DNA from: Eubacterium sp. CAG:841
Lineage (GTDB): Bacteria > Bacillota > Clostridia > Oscillospirales > CAG-272
Length of the DNA: 25,088 nucleotides
Direction of reading: 5' to 3'
NCBI GenBank assembly: GCA_000437375.1
Contig: FR898215.1
Location: 12,805-37,892 of the forward strand
A model generated the notes under the pieces. It had not been told where the DNA came from, ran no database searches, and worked only from the letters and a program-made list of their open reading frames with translations. This document shows positions 6,084 through 14,155 of the stretch, piece by piece (positions within the stretch are counted from its first letter, which is position 1; each line of letters begins with the position of its first letter). The translations under genes were made by a program, and so were the position numbers.

Positions 6084-7069
6084 AACCATCCCTCATGTGT
6101 CGATTTATATTCTTTTATCAGCGCGTCGGCATCGGAAATTATCGAATTCATTTCTTTTTTGCTGTATGCCGTAGCACCGCTTGCACAGTCATGCCCACCG
6201 CCGTGATATTTTGCGGCAAGCTCATTTACCGTGACAAAGCGTGAACGCAGACGGACGCGTATCGTACCGTCGTCGTTTTCTATAAATGCAAGCCATATTA
6301 TACTGCCGCGAATAGAATCAAGAAAAGAAATTACATTGCTTGCATCCTCTCTTGAAAGCGAAAATTTTTCCTGCATTTTTTTATCGACTATAATATACGC
6401 AACGCCGTTTTCCGTCATTTTTATCCGCTTGTAGATGTAAGCCTTGAACTCTATATAATCAAAGTTTTCAAGATAAAGCTGCGCGTAAAGCGTATCCGTA
6501 TCGATCCCCATATCAAGGAGCGCTCCGGCACGACGAAGCGTTTCGCCCGTTACGGAACGGAAGCGGAAACGTCCCGAATCCGTAACCATTCCCGTATAAA
6601 TCGCGGTTGCGGCAAAAAGATTTATCCGAAGCTCGTCACGAAAAGCAAGATAAAAGCCGGCTATCATCTCGCATGTCGATGAACGCTGCTCCTCTATCCA
6701 GCATACATCGCCGTATGGCTCGGCAACTATATGATGGTCTATTTTTACTGTTTCGCGACAAAGTGAATATTTACTGTTTGATATCCTGTCCGCCGAACCT
6801 GTGTCAAGCACTATGCAAAGCGAGTCCGAGTAAAGAGATTCATCTATATCCTCGTCTTCTTTTCCGAGAAAAGCAACATAATCGGAATAATCTTCGTTTA
6901 TCAGATATATCTCTTTTTCGGGAAACGTAAGCGAAAGAATTGTTTTAAGTCCCATAGTCGAGCCTACGGCATCCCCGTCCGGTCGGATATGACGACAAAT
7001 TATTATTCTTTTATATTCTTTTATTTTGTCAAGCACGGCTTGCATTTCTTTGGTTTTTTCAGTATTCAT
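6080..7069 (-). CDS. DHH-family phosphoesterase, NrnA-like (first of tandem pair by coordinate)
   Basis: This 329-residue protein has DHH and DHHA1 domains. Visible motifs: RHIRPDGDAVGS near residue 26, DTGSAD, DHH in the KIDHHIV context, TGMVTDSGRFRF, and the DHHA1 signature YHGGGHDCASGA close to the C-terminus. NrnA-type enzymes degrade 2-5-nt RNA to mononucleotides and can dephosphorylate pAp, with manganese. The gene overlaps the next upstream gene (ATGA at 7066-7069) and surE downstream, so all are translationally coupled. It is a diverged paralog of the protein at 7066-8010. GGGHDC has Asp where GGGHAK is common, which could alter substrate binding; function should be similar but substrates may differ. 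Confidence 0.92.
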   Translation of the reverse strand: MNTEKTKEMQAVLDKIKEYKRIIICRHIRPDGDAVGSTMGLKTILSLTFPEKEIYLINEDYSDYVAFLGKEDEDIDESLYSDSLCIVLDTGSADRISNSKYSLCRETVKIDHHIVAEPYGDVCWIEEQRSSTCEMIAGFYLAFRDELRINLFAATAIYTGMVTDSGRFRFRSVTGETLRRAGALLDMGIDTDTLYAQLYLENFDYIEFKAYIYKRIKMTENGVAYIIVDKKMQEKFSLSREDASNVISFLDSIRGSIIWLAFIENDDGTIRVRLRSRFVTVNELAAKYHGGGHDCASGATAYSKKEMNSIISDADALIKEYKSTHEGWL

Positions 7070-8010
7070 ACATCCTCCTCCGCGAGCCTGTCAAGCTCTG
7101 CTACCACCTGCATAGCTTCCTCTCTGTCTTTAAGAGTCGCACCGCTTGCTTTTGCATGACCTCCGCCGCCGTGTTTTACGGCTATCGGGTTTATATTGTA
7201 CTTTGCCGAACGAAGCTCGCAAAGCACACCATCATCGGTTTCGGTAAAATTAGCCCAAGAGTCGATCCCTTTAAGATCCGACATTGTTCCTACCATTCCG
7301 CGCGAAACAGTAAACGTATCAACGCCAAGCGCTTTCATTTCATCTTTGTCGGTGTAGATATACGCCGTGCCGTGATCGGTTGTTTTTATTTTCAGAACAA
7401 AGCTTGCGCGCAGTCTTGCCGATGAAAGATCATCAGAATAAAGATTGCGGAAAATACGGGCAGTGTCTATATATCCCGTTTCCATAAGAAAAGAAGCGAG
7501 AGAAAAAGTTCTTGCATTTGTGCTGTCATAGCGGAAACGTCCCGAATCCGTAACCATTCCCGTATACAGCGCATTTGCGGCAACGGGAGAAAGCTTGAGA
7601 TTACATTCCTTTGCAAATGCAGCGATAAGTCCACAGCAGCTTTCAAAGCTCGGTTCGTCTATATCAACATCAGCTATCTCTTCGCAAAAGATATGGTGAT
7701 CCATTCTGAGTATCTTGTCCGCAAGAACATACCTTCCGTCGCTTACAAGCGCCTTTGCCGACGTGTCGAGCACTACGGAAAGCGCCCCTTTATAATATTC
7801 ATCCGGTATTATGTCGGGAGCAGAATCCTCAATAAAAGCGTATCTTCCCGCCGCGTCGCCCACGGCATAAACTTCTTTTTCGGGAAAATTTTCTTTTATT
7901 ATATGCTTAAGTCCTACCTGACTGCCTATAGCGTCCCCATCCGGATTCGTATGCCTGTGAATAATAATCCTGCCATATTTTTTTATCTCACCGATAGCCG
8001 CTTCAAACAA
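7066..8010 (-). CDS. nrnA: DHH-family phosphoesterase, NrnA-like (second of tandem pair)
   Basis: This 314-residue protein has the same DHH/DHHA1 architecture: HRHTNPDGDAIGS, VVLDTS, MDHHIF, TGMVTDSGRFRY and GGGGHAKASGA, all intact. It is the more canonical of the pair. Predicted role: nano-RNase and pAp phosphatase in the cytoplasm. The start is a TTG at 8010 preceded by AAGGAGG (9-nt spacing); no ATG occurs early in the frame, so the rare start seems real. It begins 21 bases after the exonuclease stop. The gene symbol rests on family membership, not on direct evidence of activity. Confidence 0.92.
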   Translation of the reverse strand: MFEAAIGEIKKYGRIIIHRHTNPDGDAIGSQVGLKHIIKENFPEKEVYAVGDAAGRYAFIEDSAPDIIPDEYYKGALSVVLDTSAKALVSDGRYVLADKILRMDHHIFCEEIADVDIDEPSFESCCGLIAAFAKECNLKLSPVAANALYTGMVTDSGRFRYDSTNARTFSLASFLMETGYIDTARIFRNLYSDDLSSARLRASFVLKIKTTDHGTAYIYTDKDEMKALGVDTFTVSRGMVGTMSDLKGIDSWANFTETDDGVLCELRSAKYNINPIAVKHGGGGHAKASGATLKDREEAMQVVAELDRLAEEDV

Positions 8011-8031
8011 CTCTGTTTTCCTCCTTGATAT

Positions 8032-8874
8032 TTATTTTAGTCCTGTCAATGAAAGCACTTCCCCGCTCGAAAAACCGCGATCTTCAAATATCGCGTCTTC
8101 CGCTTTCACGGGGATTTCCGCGTTTCCCGTCAGCTTTATAAGCTTTTTGTTTTTAATAAGTCTTTCCCTGCCGCAAAGAACGGCTTCCCGTAATGACGTT
8201 TTTTTGATATTTCCGGCATTACAAACTACGCCGTCAAGCGTTTTGTATGTATTTATCAACTCTGCCGCAGTTTTTGCGCCTACACCGTAAATTCCTTTTA
8301 TATTGTCCGATCCGTCGCCCGTAAGACATTTGAAATCCGCATATTCCGAAGGAAGCACGCCCGTTTTCGCCCTGACATATTCGGTATCGCACAAAACGGT
8401 CTTTTCTCCTCTGTAACGGAGAATCCTTACGTTTTCTCCCACGAGCTGAAAGAAATCGCTGTCCTGCGAGGAAATTATTATATCATATTCGCCGGAATAT
8501 TTTTTTGCATATGTGGCGATCAGATCATCCGTTTCGCAATCCGTCGTTTCAAAATGTAATATCCCCATAAAATCAAGCACCGAATAAATGTCAAAAAGCT
8601 GTGAAAACGGATTCCCCTCGTCGGGTGTTTCGGAAAAATCGCGCCTGTTGGCTTTATATTCCGAATCGGTCTCAGTTCTTTCGTTTTTATGCTCGCCGTC
8701 AAAAATCACAAGAATATGAGTAGGAGAGGTTAATTTTATTATTTTTATAAGTGCGCCAGTAAATCCGAGCGTGCCCCATATTCCCCTGCCGTCTTTTCCG
8801 GTTATTCTTGCCGGCATCCCGAAAAACATCTGAAAAAGAAGGTTACTGCCGTCAACTATCAAAAGCTTTTTCAT
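8032..8874 (-). CDS. 5'-3' exonuclease (FEN/PolA N-terminal type)
   Basis: This 280-residue protein corresponds to the 5'-nuclease domain of DNA polymerase I without the polymerase. Acidic metal-site motifs are present: VDGSNLLF at residues 7-14, FDGEHKNERTETDSEYKANR, ETDDLIA, SSQDSDFFQ and TGDGSDNIKG, followed by the helix-hairpin-helix GVGAKTA. Such stand-alone enzymes cleave flap or RNA primer 5' ends or degrade DNA from 5' ends. The ATG at 8874 has a weak site (GGTGA) upstream. It is the first gene of the operon with the two NrnA-like genes and surE, 3' of a strong promoter. Confidence 0.92.
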   Translation of the reverse strand: MKKLLIVDGSNLLFQMFFGMPARITGKDGRGIWGTLGFTGALIKIIKLTSPTHILVIFDGEHKNERTETDSEYKANRRDFSETPDEGNPFSQLFDIYSVLDFMGILHFETTDCETDDLIATYAKKYSGEYDIIISSQDSDFFQLVGENVRILRYRGEKTVLCDTEYVRAKTGVLPSEYADFKCLTGDGSDNIKGIYGVGAKTAAELINTYKTLDGVVCNAGNIKKTSLREAVLCGRERLIKNKKLIKLTGNAEIPVKAEDAIFEDRGFSSGEVLSLTGLK

Positions 8875-8907
8875 TTTTCACCGCCGACTTTGTTTTTTTA
8901 CAGATAA

Positions 8908-8936
8908 ATTATATCACATCGTTACCTTTTTTGCAA
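8908..8936 (-). promoter_or_regulatory. Promoter of the nucleic-acid turnover operon
   Basis: Minus strand: -35 TTGCAA (8931-8936), 17-bp spacer, -10 TATAAT (8908-8913), about 33 bases before the exonuclease ATG. Confidence 0.8.
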
Positions 8937-8959
8937 CGGTTTTGAGAGTTCAAAATGAA

Positions 8960-8991
8960 CACAAAGAAGGAGCGGAAAACCGCTCCTTCTT
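8960..8991 (-). terminator. Terminator after the repeat lipoprotein gene
   Basis: A perfect 12-bp stem (8980-8991 with 8964-8975) has a 4-base loop and is followed on the minus strand by a T-rich stretch. It lies about 75 bases after the lipoprotein stop and ends the ABC transporter operon. Confidence 0.8.
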
Positions 8992-9065
8992 ATAAGAATA
9001 TAAAGTTTGTGCAAACAAGTTACCAAAGCTTCTTTTGGTTGCTTTTCTTTCTTAAGAAAAACAGA

Positions 9066-10397
9066 TCAATAAACGCTGAGAGTTACGAGCTGTGCAGGGA
9101 ACTGGGAAACGCCGATCTTCGAAGCGTTGTCTCCCGTGATATAGGACGTTGCACTTGCGCTGATCGTGTTAAATGTGTTGTATGTGCCGAGGTATCTGTC
9201 CTCGCCAGCTACGTTTGTTGTGAAGAGGTGAAGTTCTTCGTTCCATACGAACGTTGCCGTCGGCTCTGTTGTAAGGCGGACGCCTGCTTTGCCTTCCTTG
9301 TATTCGTAAATATCAATGTATGTCTTTGCGTCGCCTGCCATAAAGTAGAGACGATAGCCGCCTTCAACAGCTTCAACGAACACATCAACTGCGGCTGCCG
9401 CGCTGGTTGTTGTTGCGAGGTAGGTGCCACTCATTTCGCCTGTGAAATAGAGAGTCTTTTCAAGGTTGCCCTGAACGAGAGAGAACTTATAAGCCTTGCC
9501 TGCCGCAGGAGCTTCGGCAACTGTTCTCGTATACTCGATTGCATAGAGGTATGCAGGGAACTGTGAAACACCGATCTTTGAAGCGTTGTCTCCCGTGATA
9601 TAGGACGTTGCACTTGCGCTGATCGTGTTGAATGTGTTGTATGTGCCGAGGTATCTGTCTTCCCCTGCTACGTTTGTTGTGAAGAGGTGAAGCTCTTCGT
9701 TCCATACGAACGTTGCCGTCGGTTCTGTTGTAAGACGGATGCCTGCCTTGCCTTCCTTGTATTCGTGAATATCAATATATGTCTTGGTTTCACCTGCGAA
9801 GAAGTAGAGACGGTAGCCGCCTTCAACAGCTTCAACGTAAACGTCCTCCGCAGCTACGGCGTCCTCTGTTGTTGCGAGATAGTTGCCGCTCATCGAGCCA
9901 GCGAAGAAGAGAGTCTTTTCAAGGTTGCCCTGAACAAGTGCAAATTTGAATGCCGTATCTGTCTTTACTTCTTTTACAACTTCCATTCCGCCGGACTTGG
10001 GAACTGCGGGAACATAGTGTGTAAATGTTACGGACTTTGTATCTTCACCCTTTTTAACAGTAGCTGTAAGCTCGTAACGAAGCTCTTCTTCGGGAGTTTC
10101 GTTCATTTCTATAGTAACTGTTTTGTCTCCGGGAACAATCTTAATACCGTCTTCGGGGCCCGTAAGAACCTTTGCGGTCCATTCAACGTCGATAGTCTCG
10201 CCGCTGATCGTTACAACACTTACGCGTTTGAAAGGTTTAAGAGTTTTTTCTGCGGAATCTTTATACATTGCATAAAGATACTCTTTTGCGTTTTCAAGAA
10301 CGTCTGTTGCGGGCTTGGGATCCGGAGTTTTTGTGCATCCCACAAAGACCAGCGCACAAAGAGCGAGTGCCAAAAGGAAAGCTGTTATTCTTTTCAT
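9066..10397 (-). CDS. Lipoprotein with Ig-like domain and two near-identical repeats
   Basis: This 443-residue secreted lipoprotein has a signal peptide with lipobox LVFVGC (Cys at residue 20 or 21). Residues about 30-135 resemble an atypical bacterial Ig-like domain (DVLENAKEYLYAMY, then VEW and SVTFTHYVP). Then come two repeats of about 133 residues, roughly 150-282 and 303-435, each starting KFxLVQGNLEKTL and ending SKIGVSQFPA, spaced exactly 153 residues apart. Inside are GNYLAT, GGYRLYF, TYIDI and VWNEELHLFTT segments of a beta-rich fold I do not recognise. ATG 10397 has GAGGAG 7 nt upstream. It is the last gene in the operon; a surface binding role is possible (inference). Confidence 0.88.
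   Translation of the reverse strand: MKRITAFLLALALCALVFVGCTKTPDPKPATDVLENAKEYLYAMYKDSAEKTLKPFKRVSVVTISGETIDVEWTAKVLTGPEDGIKIVPGDKTVTIEMNETPEEELRYELTATVKKGEDTKSVTFTHYVPAVPKSGGMEVVKEVKTDTAFKFALVQGNLEKTLFFAGSMSGNYLATTEDAVAAEDVYVEAVEGGYRLYFFAGETKTYIDIHEYKEGKAGIRLTTEPTATFVWNEELHLFTTNVAGEDRYLGTYNTFNTISASATSYITGDNASKIGVSQFPAYLYAIEYTRTVAEAPAAGKAYKFSLVQGNLEKTLYFTGEMSGTYLATTTSAAAAVDVFVEAVEGGYRLYFMAGDAKTYIDIYEYKEGKAGVRLTTEPTATFVWNEELHLFTTNVAGEDRYLGTYNTFNTISASATSYITGDNASKIGVSQFPAQLVTLSVY
9093..9490. repeat. Tandem intragenic repeat, copy B
   Basis: About 400 bases match 9552-9949 at a constant offset of 459 bases with scattered substitutions and no gaps seen. It encodes the C-terminal repeat of the lipoprotein. 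Confidence 0.85.
9552..9949. repeat. Tandem intragenic repeat, copy A
   Basis: Partner of 9093-9490. Nucleotide identity is very high over the stretch coding for VWNEELHLFTTNVAGEDRYL and the following part, which points to recent duplication or gene conversion. Confidence 0.85.
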
Positions 10398-10417
10398 TTT
10401 TTATCTCCTCATTATGT

Positions 10418-11761
10418 TTAATTGTTTACTGTTATATCGCCAAGTGATAAAACTTTTATCTGATATTTTCCGTCGTAATAATCCACTACGCCTCTTACGT
10501 TTATATTTTTGCCTGCAAACGTTTCCTGTGTTACGACCTTGCCGTCCTTATCGGTAAGGACTGCCGTTCTTACATAAACCGTAACTCCGTCCGCTTCACA
10601 GGTAAGAGTCATCGCGCCTTTTGAGGAGCTGTCATCGGAGGTTGTGGTATAAATATCTTTCACGGTAAGCCCGTTTATCGAAACAGTTGTACTCTGTGCA
10701 AGCTCGGCAAACGAATATTCACGGGTGTCGCCGTCAAAGGTAACTTTACCGCTTACAAATTTATCCGCCGATATCGTAACAAACGCCGGATCGTGACCGT
10801 CGCTTATTTTCTGAACGTTGCTCGGATCGTCGGGCTTCATCTGACGGTAAGTAAGACCTGAAACCTGATATGTTCCTCCTGCTTCATAATACTGTACCGT
10901 GCCGACTATCCTCGACCTGTTTCCGACAGCAATCATCGAAAGTCCCGCGCCGGAAAGTCCGTATCCGTAATACACCGTAATACCGAAGTACATATCGGTA
11001 TCGGAATCGTATTCTTCAACATAAATGCTTCTTCCGTCGTTACGGGTTATAACGCCTTCAAATGCAACCTTCTTGTTTGTGTAGTCGGCAGCATTCAGAC
11101 GAAGCTCCTTCAATGTAAGCTCAATAGCGTCGCCGTAGTAGAAGTCGGGATCTTTCTCTCCCGAATAAACATTGAGATTTTCCGCTCTTGCCTGTGCCAA
11201 TGCCGAAAGGCATATATCACCGTAACGGTTATTTCCCGTTGACGAAGCGGCAGCAAGTCCGTTTTGCAGTATCTCAAGATTGAGATTCCTGTATTCTCCG
11301 TCCTCGCTTGTTTTATACCACACCCACACAAGATATCTTGAGCCTGTGGAATCGAGATTCCACTTTTCGCTGTCCGATTCTATAAGTATAGAAACGGCGG
11401 AGGAAAGCGTCTTTTTCGTAAATTCGGACGCCTTCTTTCCGTATTCCTCTATCTTTCCGGTGGATTCGGGAGTGTCTATGGCAAGATATCTTGCTTTAAG
11501 CACTCCGCCCGGTATAACATCTTCGGGAACATTAAAATGCGTGGTGTCGCCGTCAACATATGTTTTTACGGTAACAACCTGCTTTTTTGTTTCCGAACTC
11601 ATATTAAGCTTCAGTTCCGAAGCGTAGTCTTTCTTTACAAGCCCGGTGGTACCGGAGGTTGACGAAGTGTTATCTCCGTTCCCTTTCGGCGAACACGAAG
11701 CAAGGCAAAGAAAAATTGCCGCAAGAACAAGCAAAAGCGCAATTACTCTTCTTGTTTTCAT
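10418..11761 (-). CDS. Secreted thermonuclease-like lipoprotein with OB folds (YhcR-like)
   Basis: This 447-residue lipoprotein has signal peptide and lipobox LASC (Cys 23). The SNase domain spans about residues 60-200 and keeps the catalytic set of staphylococcal nuclease: YVDGDT (metal Asp), the Arg of KARYLAIDTPES, its Asp, Thr and Glu, YGKKASEFTKK, and the Arg in STGSRYLVWV. Two OB-fold-like segments follow (about 225-305 and 340-440), as in B. subtilis YhcR, a sugar-nonspecific extracellular nuclease. It would cut DNA and RNA outside the cell, with calcium. It lies 27 bases after the sugar-binding lipoprotein gene and 20 before the repeat lipoprotein; its ribosome binding site is weak (GGAAAG far upstream). 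Confidence 0.9.
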   Translation of the reverse strand: MKTRRVIALLLVLAAIFLCLASCSPKGNGDNTSSTSGTTGLVKKDYASELKLNMSSETKKQVVTVKTYVDGDTTHFNVPEDVIPGGVLKARYLAIDTPESTGKIEEYGKKASEFTKKTLSSAVSILIESDSEKWNLDSTGSRYLVWVWYKTSEDGEYRNLNLEILQNGLAAASSTGNNRYGDICLSALAQARAENLNVYSGEKDPDFYYGDAIELTLKELRLNAADYTNKKVAFEGVITRNDGRSIYVEEYDSDTDMYFGITVYYGYGLSGAGLSMIAVGNRSRIVGTVQYYEAGGTYQVSGLTYRQMKPDDPSNVQKISDGHDPAFVTISADKFVSGKVTFDGDTREYSFAELAQSTTVSINGLTVKDIYTTTSDDSSSKGAMTLTCEADGVTVYVRTAVLTDKDGKVVTQETFAGKNINVRGVVDYYDGKYQIKVLSLGDITVNN

Positions 11762-11788
11762 TTGTTTGTTATTTGCTTTCCGAAATTA

Positions 11789-13195
11789 TCAATATTCGCA
11801 CTCTTCAATAGCTTCGTCAAAGGCTTTCTTTATCATAGCGTCAACGTCGCCGTTGTCTTCTGCGGAGAGACACTTTGCAAGAAGCGCGCCAACCTGGTCA
11901 CGGGCTGTGGATGAGCCGTTGAATGCGGGAGATGTGTAGTAAGCTTCTTCCTGAGCAAGACATACCTTTGCGGAGAGAGCAGCGATGTTTGTTCCGCCGT
12001 TTGCACCGTCGATAAATGCCTTGTAGGCTGCGTTATCCGCAACGGATTTGAGCACGGGAACATAACCGGAAGCCATAGAGAATTCAGCCTGGAATTCAAC
12101 TGTTGTCGTAAGATATTTAACGAAGAGCCAAGAAGCTACTACTTCCTGAGGATTCTGGTTGGGTTTCTGAAGAACGCAAAGGCTGGGTCCCTGAGATATA
12201 ACCTTCTTATTTGAAGCATTTACCTGAGGAATCGTTGCAATGCCTACATCAAACGGATAAGAACCGTCTGCATTTGCTGTGGGGCGCTGGTGAGTTGCAC
12301 CCGCGGAAGAACCGATGGACATATAGCTCTTTACTTCGTTTGTGGAAGTGAAAAGACCGGATGTGTAAGCGCCGTAGATCTTCTGAGTTGTAAGGTAACC
12401 CTTCTGGTACCATTCTCTGAATTTCTTTACGAAATCTCTGTTTGTTTCGTTGTTGAAGAGGAAGTGGTCGCCCGTTGCGCTTGTATAATCGGAACCGTAC
12501 TGTTCGCACATTGTGATGAACCAGTTTGCTTCGCTGTCATAGCCGAGCGGAATGCTGTTTGGATCGATCTCTTTTATCTTCTTGCAAAGCTCTTCCATCT
12601 CATCCCATGTTGTGGGAACTTTAAGGTTGTGCTCTGCAAAGAATGTTGCGTTGTAATAAAGGACCTCTGTGGACTTTGAAAGAGGCATTGTGTACATAAG
12701 TTCGTCGCCGAACTGTTTACCTTCGTTGTAGTAGCCTTCAATAAAGTCTGCCTTCTGTTCCTTTGTAAGACCGAGAATTTCGGTTGTACCGTCAGCTCTT
12801 GTAACTTTTATCGTGCTGTCGATAAGGCTGTCAAGAGTAACGACTGCACCGGCAAGATTGTAAAGAGCAACGTGATCGGGATAGCAGTAAGCAATATTGG
12901 GCTGAGCGCCTGTTGTAATTTCAGTGCTTACCTGATCTCTTACGTCATCATAACTGCCTATCTTTGTGTGGTTGATGTGAATGTTGGGATAAAGCTTGTT
13001 GAACTCTGTAATGTAGAGATTAAGAACGTCCGAAAGGTTTGATCCCATCGTGTGGTAGAAAGTAATGGTAACGTCGCTGCCGTCGTACCCGCCTTCAGGT
13101 ACCTCAAAGTTCCCTGTAGCTTTCTTTGTTCCGCAGGAGAACAACATTGTTGCGGTCAGAGCAAGCAACATAATAATCGCCAAAATTTTCTTCAT
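11789..13195 (-). CDS. ABC transporter substrate-binding lipoprotein, family 1 (UgpB/MalE-like)
   Basis: This 468-residue extracellular binding protein has a signal peptide with lipobox LFSC (Cys 21). It then shows the family pattern: strand VTITFYHTMG, helix with LYPNIHINHTK, TGAQPNIAYCYPDH, and MPLSKSTEVLYYNATFFAEH followed by PTTWDEM, the usual hinge region; FNN and MSIGSSAGATHQ come later. It would capture a sugar, polyol phosphate or oligosaccharide and deliver it to the permeases encoded just upstream. The substrate cannot be told from sequence. ATG 13195 has GGAGGG about 10 nt before. A weak terminator-like hairpin sits between it and the permease gene. Confidence 0.93.
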   Translation of the reverse strand: MKKILAIIMLLALTATMLFSCGTKKATGNFEVPEGGYDGSDVTITFYHTMGSNLSDVLNLYITEFNKLYPNIHINHTKIGSYDDVRDQVSTEITTGAQPNIAYCYPDHVALYNLAGAVVTLDSLIDSTIKVTRADGTTEILGLTKEQKADFIEGYYNEGKQFGDELMYTMPLSKSTEVLYYNATFFAEHNLKVPTTWDEMEELCKKIKEIDPNSIPLGYDSEANWFITMCEQYGSDYTSATGDHFLFNNETNRDFVKKFREWYQKGYLTTQKIYGAYTSGLFTSTNEVKSYMSIGSSAGATHQRPTANADGSYPFDVGIATIPQVNASNKKVISQGPSLCVLQKPNQNPQEVVASWLFVKYLTTTVEFQAEFSMASGYVPVLKSVADNAAYKAFIDGANGGTNIAALSAKVCLAQEEAYYTSPAFNGSSTARDQVGALLAKCLSAEDNGDVDAMIKKAFDEAIEECEY

Positions 13196-13232
13196 GACTT
13201 TGTTTTCCCTCCAAAAAATTTTATTATATGTT

Positions 13233-13249
13233 AAAAAGCCGCCCGGCTT
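13233..13249 (-). terminator. Weak intercistronic hairpin between permease and binding protein
   Basis: Minus strand: AAGCC GGGC GGCTT followed by TTTTT and a T-rich stretch, 3 bases after the permease stop. The stem is short, so it may be partial termination or RNA processing setting binding protein level. Confidence 0.4.
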
Positions 13250-13251
13250 GT

Positions 13252-14142
13252 TTAACCTTTGATACCGCTTCTGCTTACACCCTTCATGATATATTTTCTG
13301 AGGAATATAAACACAAGGAAAAGCGGGAGCGAAACGATTGCGACTGCCGCCATCTGTACGGGATAGTTTACGTCGCCTGTGGTTTCCGTAAACGCATTAC
13401 GCAAGCCGTTTGTTATAAGCTGATGAGCTTCGTCGTTGGCGACGAGTCTCGGCCATATATAAGAGTTCCACGCGCCCATCATTTTAAGTATGGTAATTGA
13501 AATGAGCGTCGGAAGCGAGAGCGGTATCATCACCTTCCACAGATATTTGATATCGCTTGTGCCGTCAACTTTGGCGGCAAGATAAAGTTCGTTCGGTATC
13601 TGCAAAAAGTTCTGGCGCAGCAGATATATATAGAACACGCTTACAAGGAACGGCACTATAAGAACAGTGTATGTGTTCTTCCATCCGAGATTTGAAACCG
13701 TTATATAGTTTGTGATGGTGAAAAGCTCGCCGGGGATCATCATCGTAGCGAGAAGTCCGGCAAACAGTATGTTTTTGCCCTTGAACTCAAGTCTTGCAAA
13801 AGCAAATGCGGAAAGCACCGTTATAACAAGAGAAAGTATTGTGGAAACAAGTCCCACATATAAAGTGTTGAGAAACAGTCTGCCGAGATTTGCCGTAGTG
13901 AAAGCCGTTGAATAGTTTGAGAAAAGCACTTGCTTCGGCCAGAAGGTAGGAATGCTCATTCTGTATTCATCAAGACTTTTAAGCGATGAGTTGAGCATCC
14001 AATAGAATGGGAACAGCACGGCAATAGCCATAAATATCAGGAAAGCATATATAAGAACAAGCACGATTACTTTGCCTATCTTCTGCTTTACGGATATTTT
14101 CTGCATGTCCCTTTCGTGCATTTTAAGAGTTTGTCTGTCCAT
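13252..14142 (-). CDS. ABC sugar transporter permease (UgpE/MalG type)
   Basis: This 296-residue inner-membrane permease has about six hydrophobic segments, the first at residues 25-48 (VIVLVLIYAFLIFMAIAVLF). The cytoplasmic EAA loop is visible as LYLAAKVDGTSDIKYLWKVM with the following IPLSLP, the site that contacts the ATPase. The C-terminus ends with the basic KYIMKGVSRSGIKG typical of MalG-like subunits. Start ATG 14142 has AGAGGGGG about 8 nt upstream, 13 bases after the other permease gene. It pairs with that permease. Confidence 0.93.
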   Translation of the reverse strand: MDRQTLKMHERDMQKISVKQKIGKVIVLVLIYAFLIFMAIAVLFPFYWMLNSSLKSLDEYRMSIPTFWPKQVLFSNYSTAFTTANLGRLFLNTLYVGLVSTILSLVITVLSAFAFARLEFKGKNILFAGLLATMMIPGELFTITNYITVSNLGWKNTYTVLIVPFLVSVFYIYLLRQNFLQIPNELYLAAKVDGTSDIKYLWKVMIPLSLPTLISITILKMMGAWNSYIWPRLVANDEAHQLITNGLRNAFTETTGDVNYPVQMAAVAIVSLPLFLVFIFLRKYIMKGVSRSGIKG

Positions 14143-14155
14143 GTTACGCCCCCTC

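Noticed and set aside
6080..8010. The two DHH genes as one gene split by a frameshift
   Set aside because: Each has a complete set of DHH and DHHA1 motifs and normal length, so they are tandem paralogs.
8955..10421. Two plus-strand Cys-rich frames (203 and 244 codons) that resemble each other
   Set aside because: They are antisense to the duplicated lipoprotein gene; their similarity and Cys content simply mirror the repeat on the other strand.
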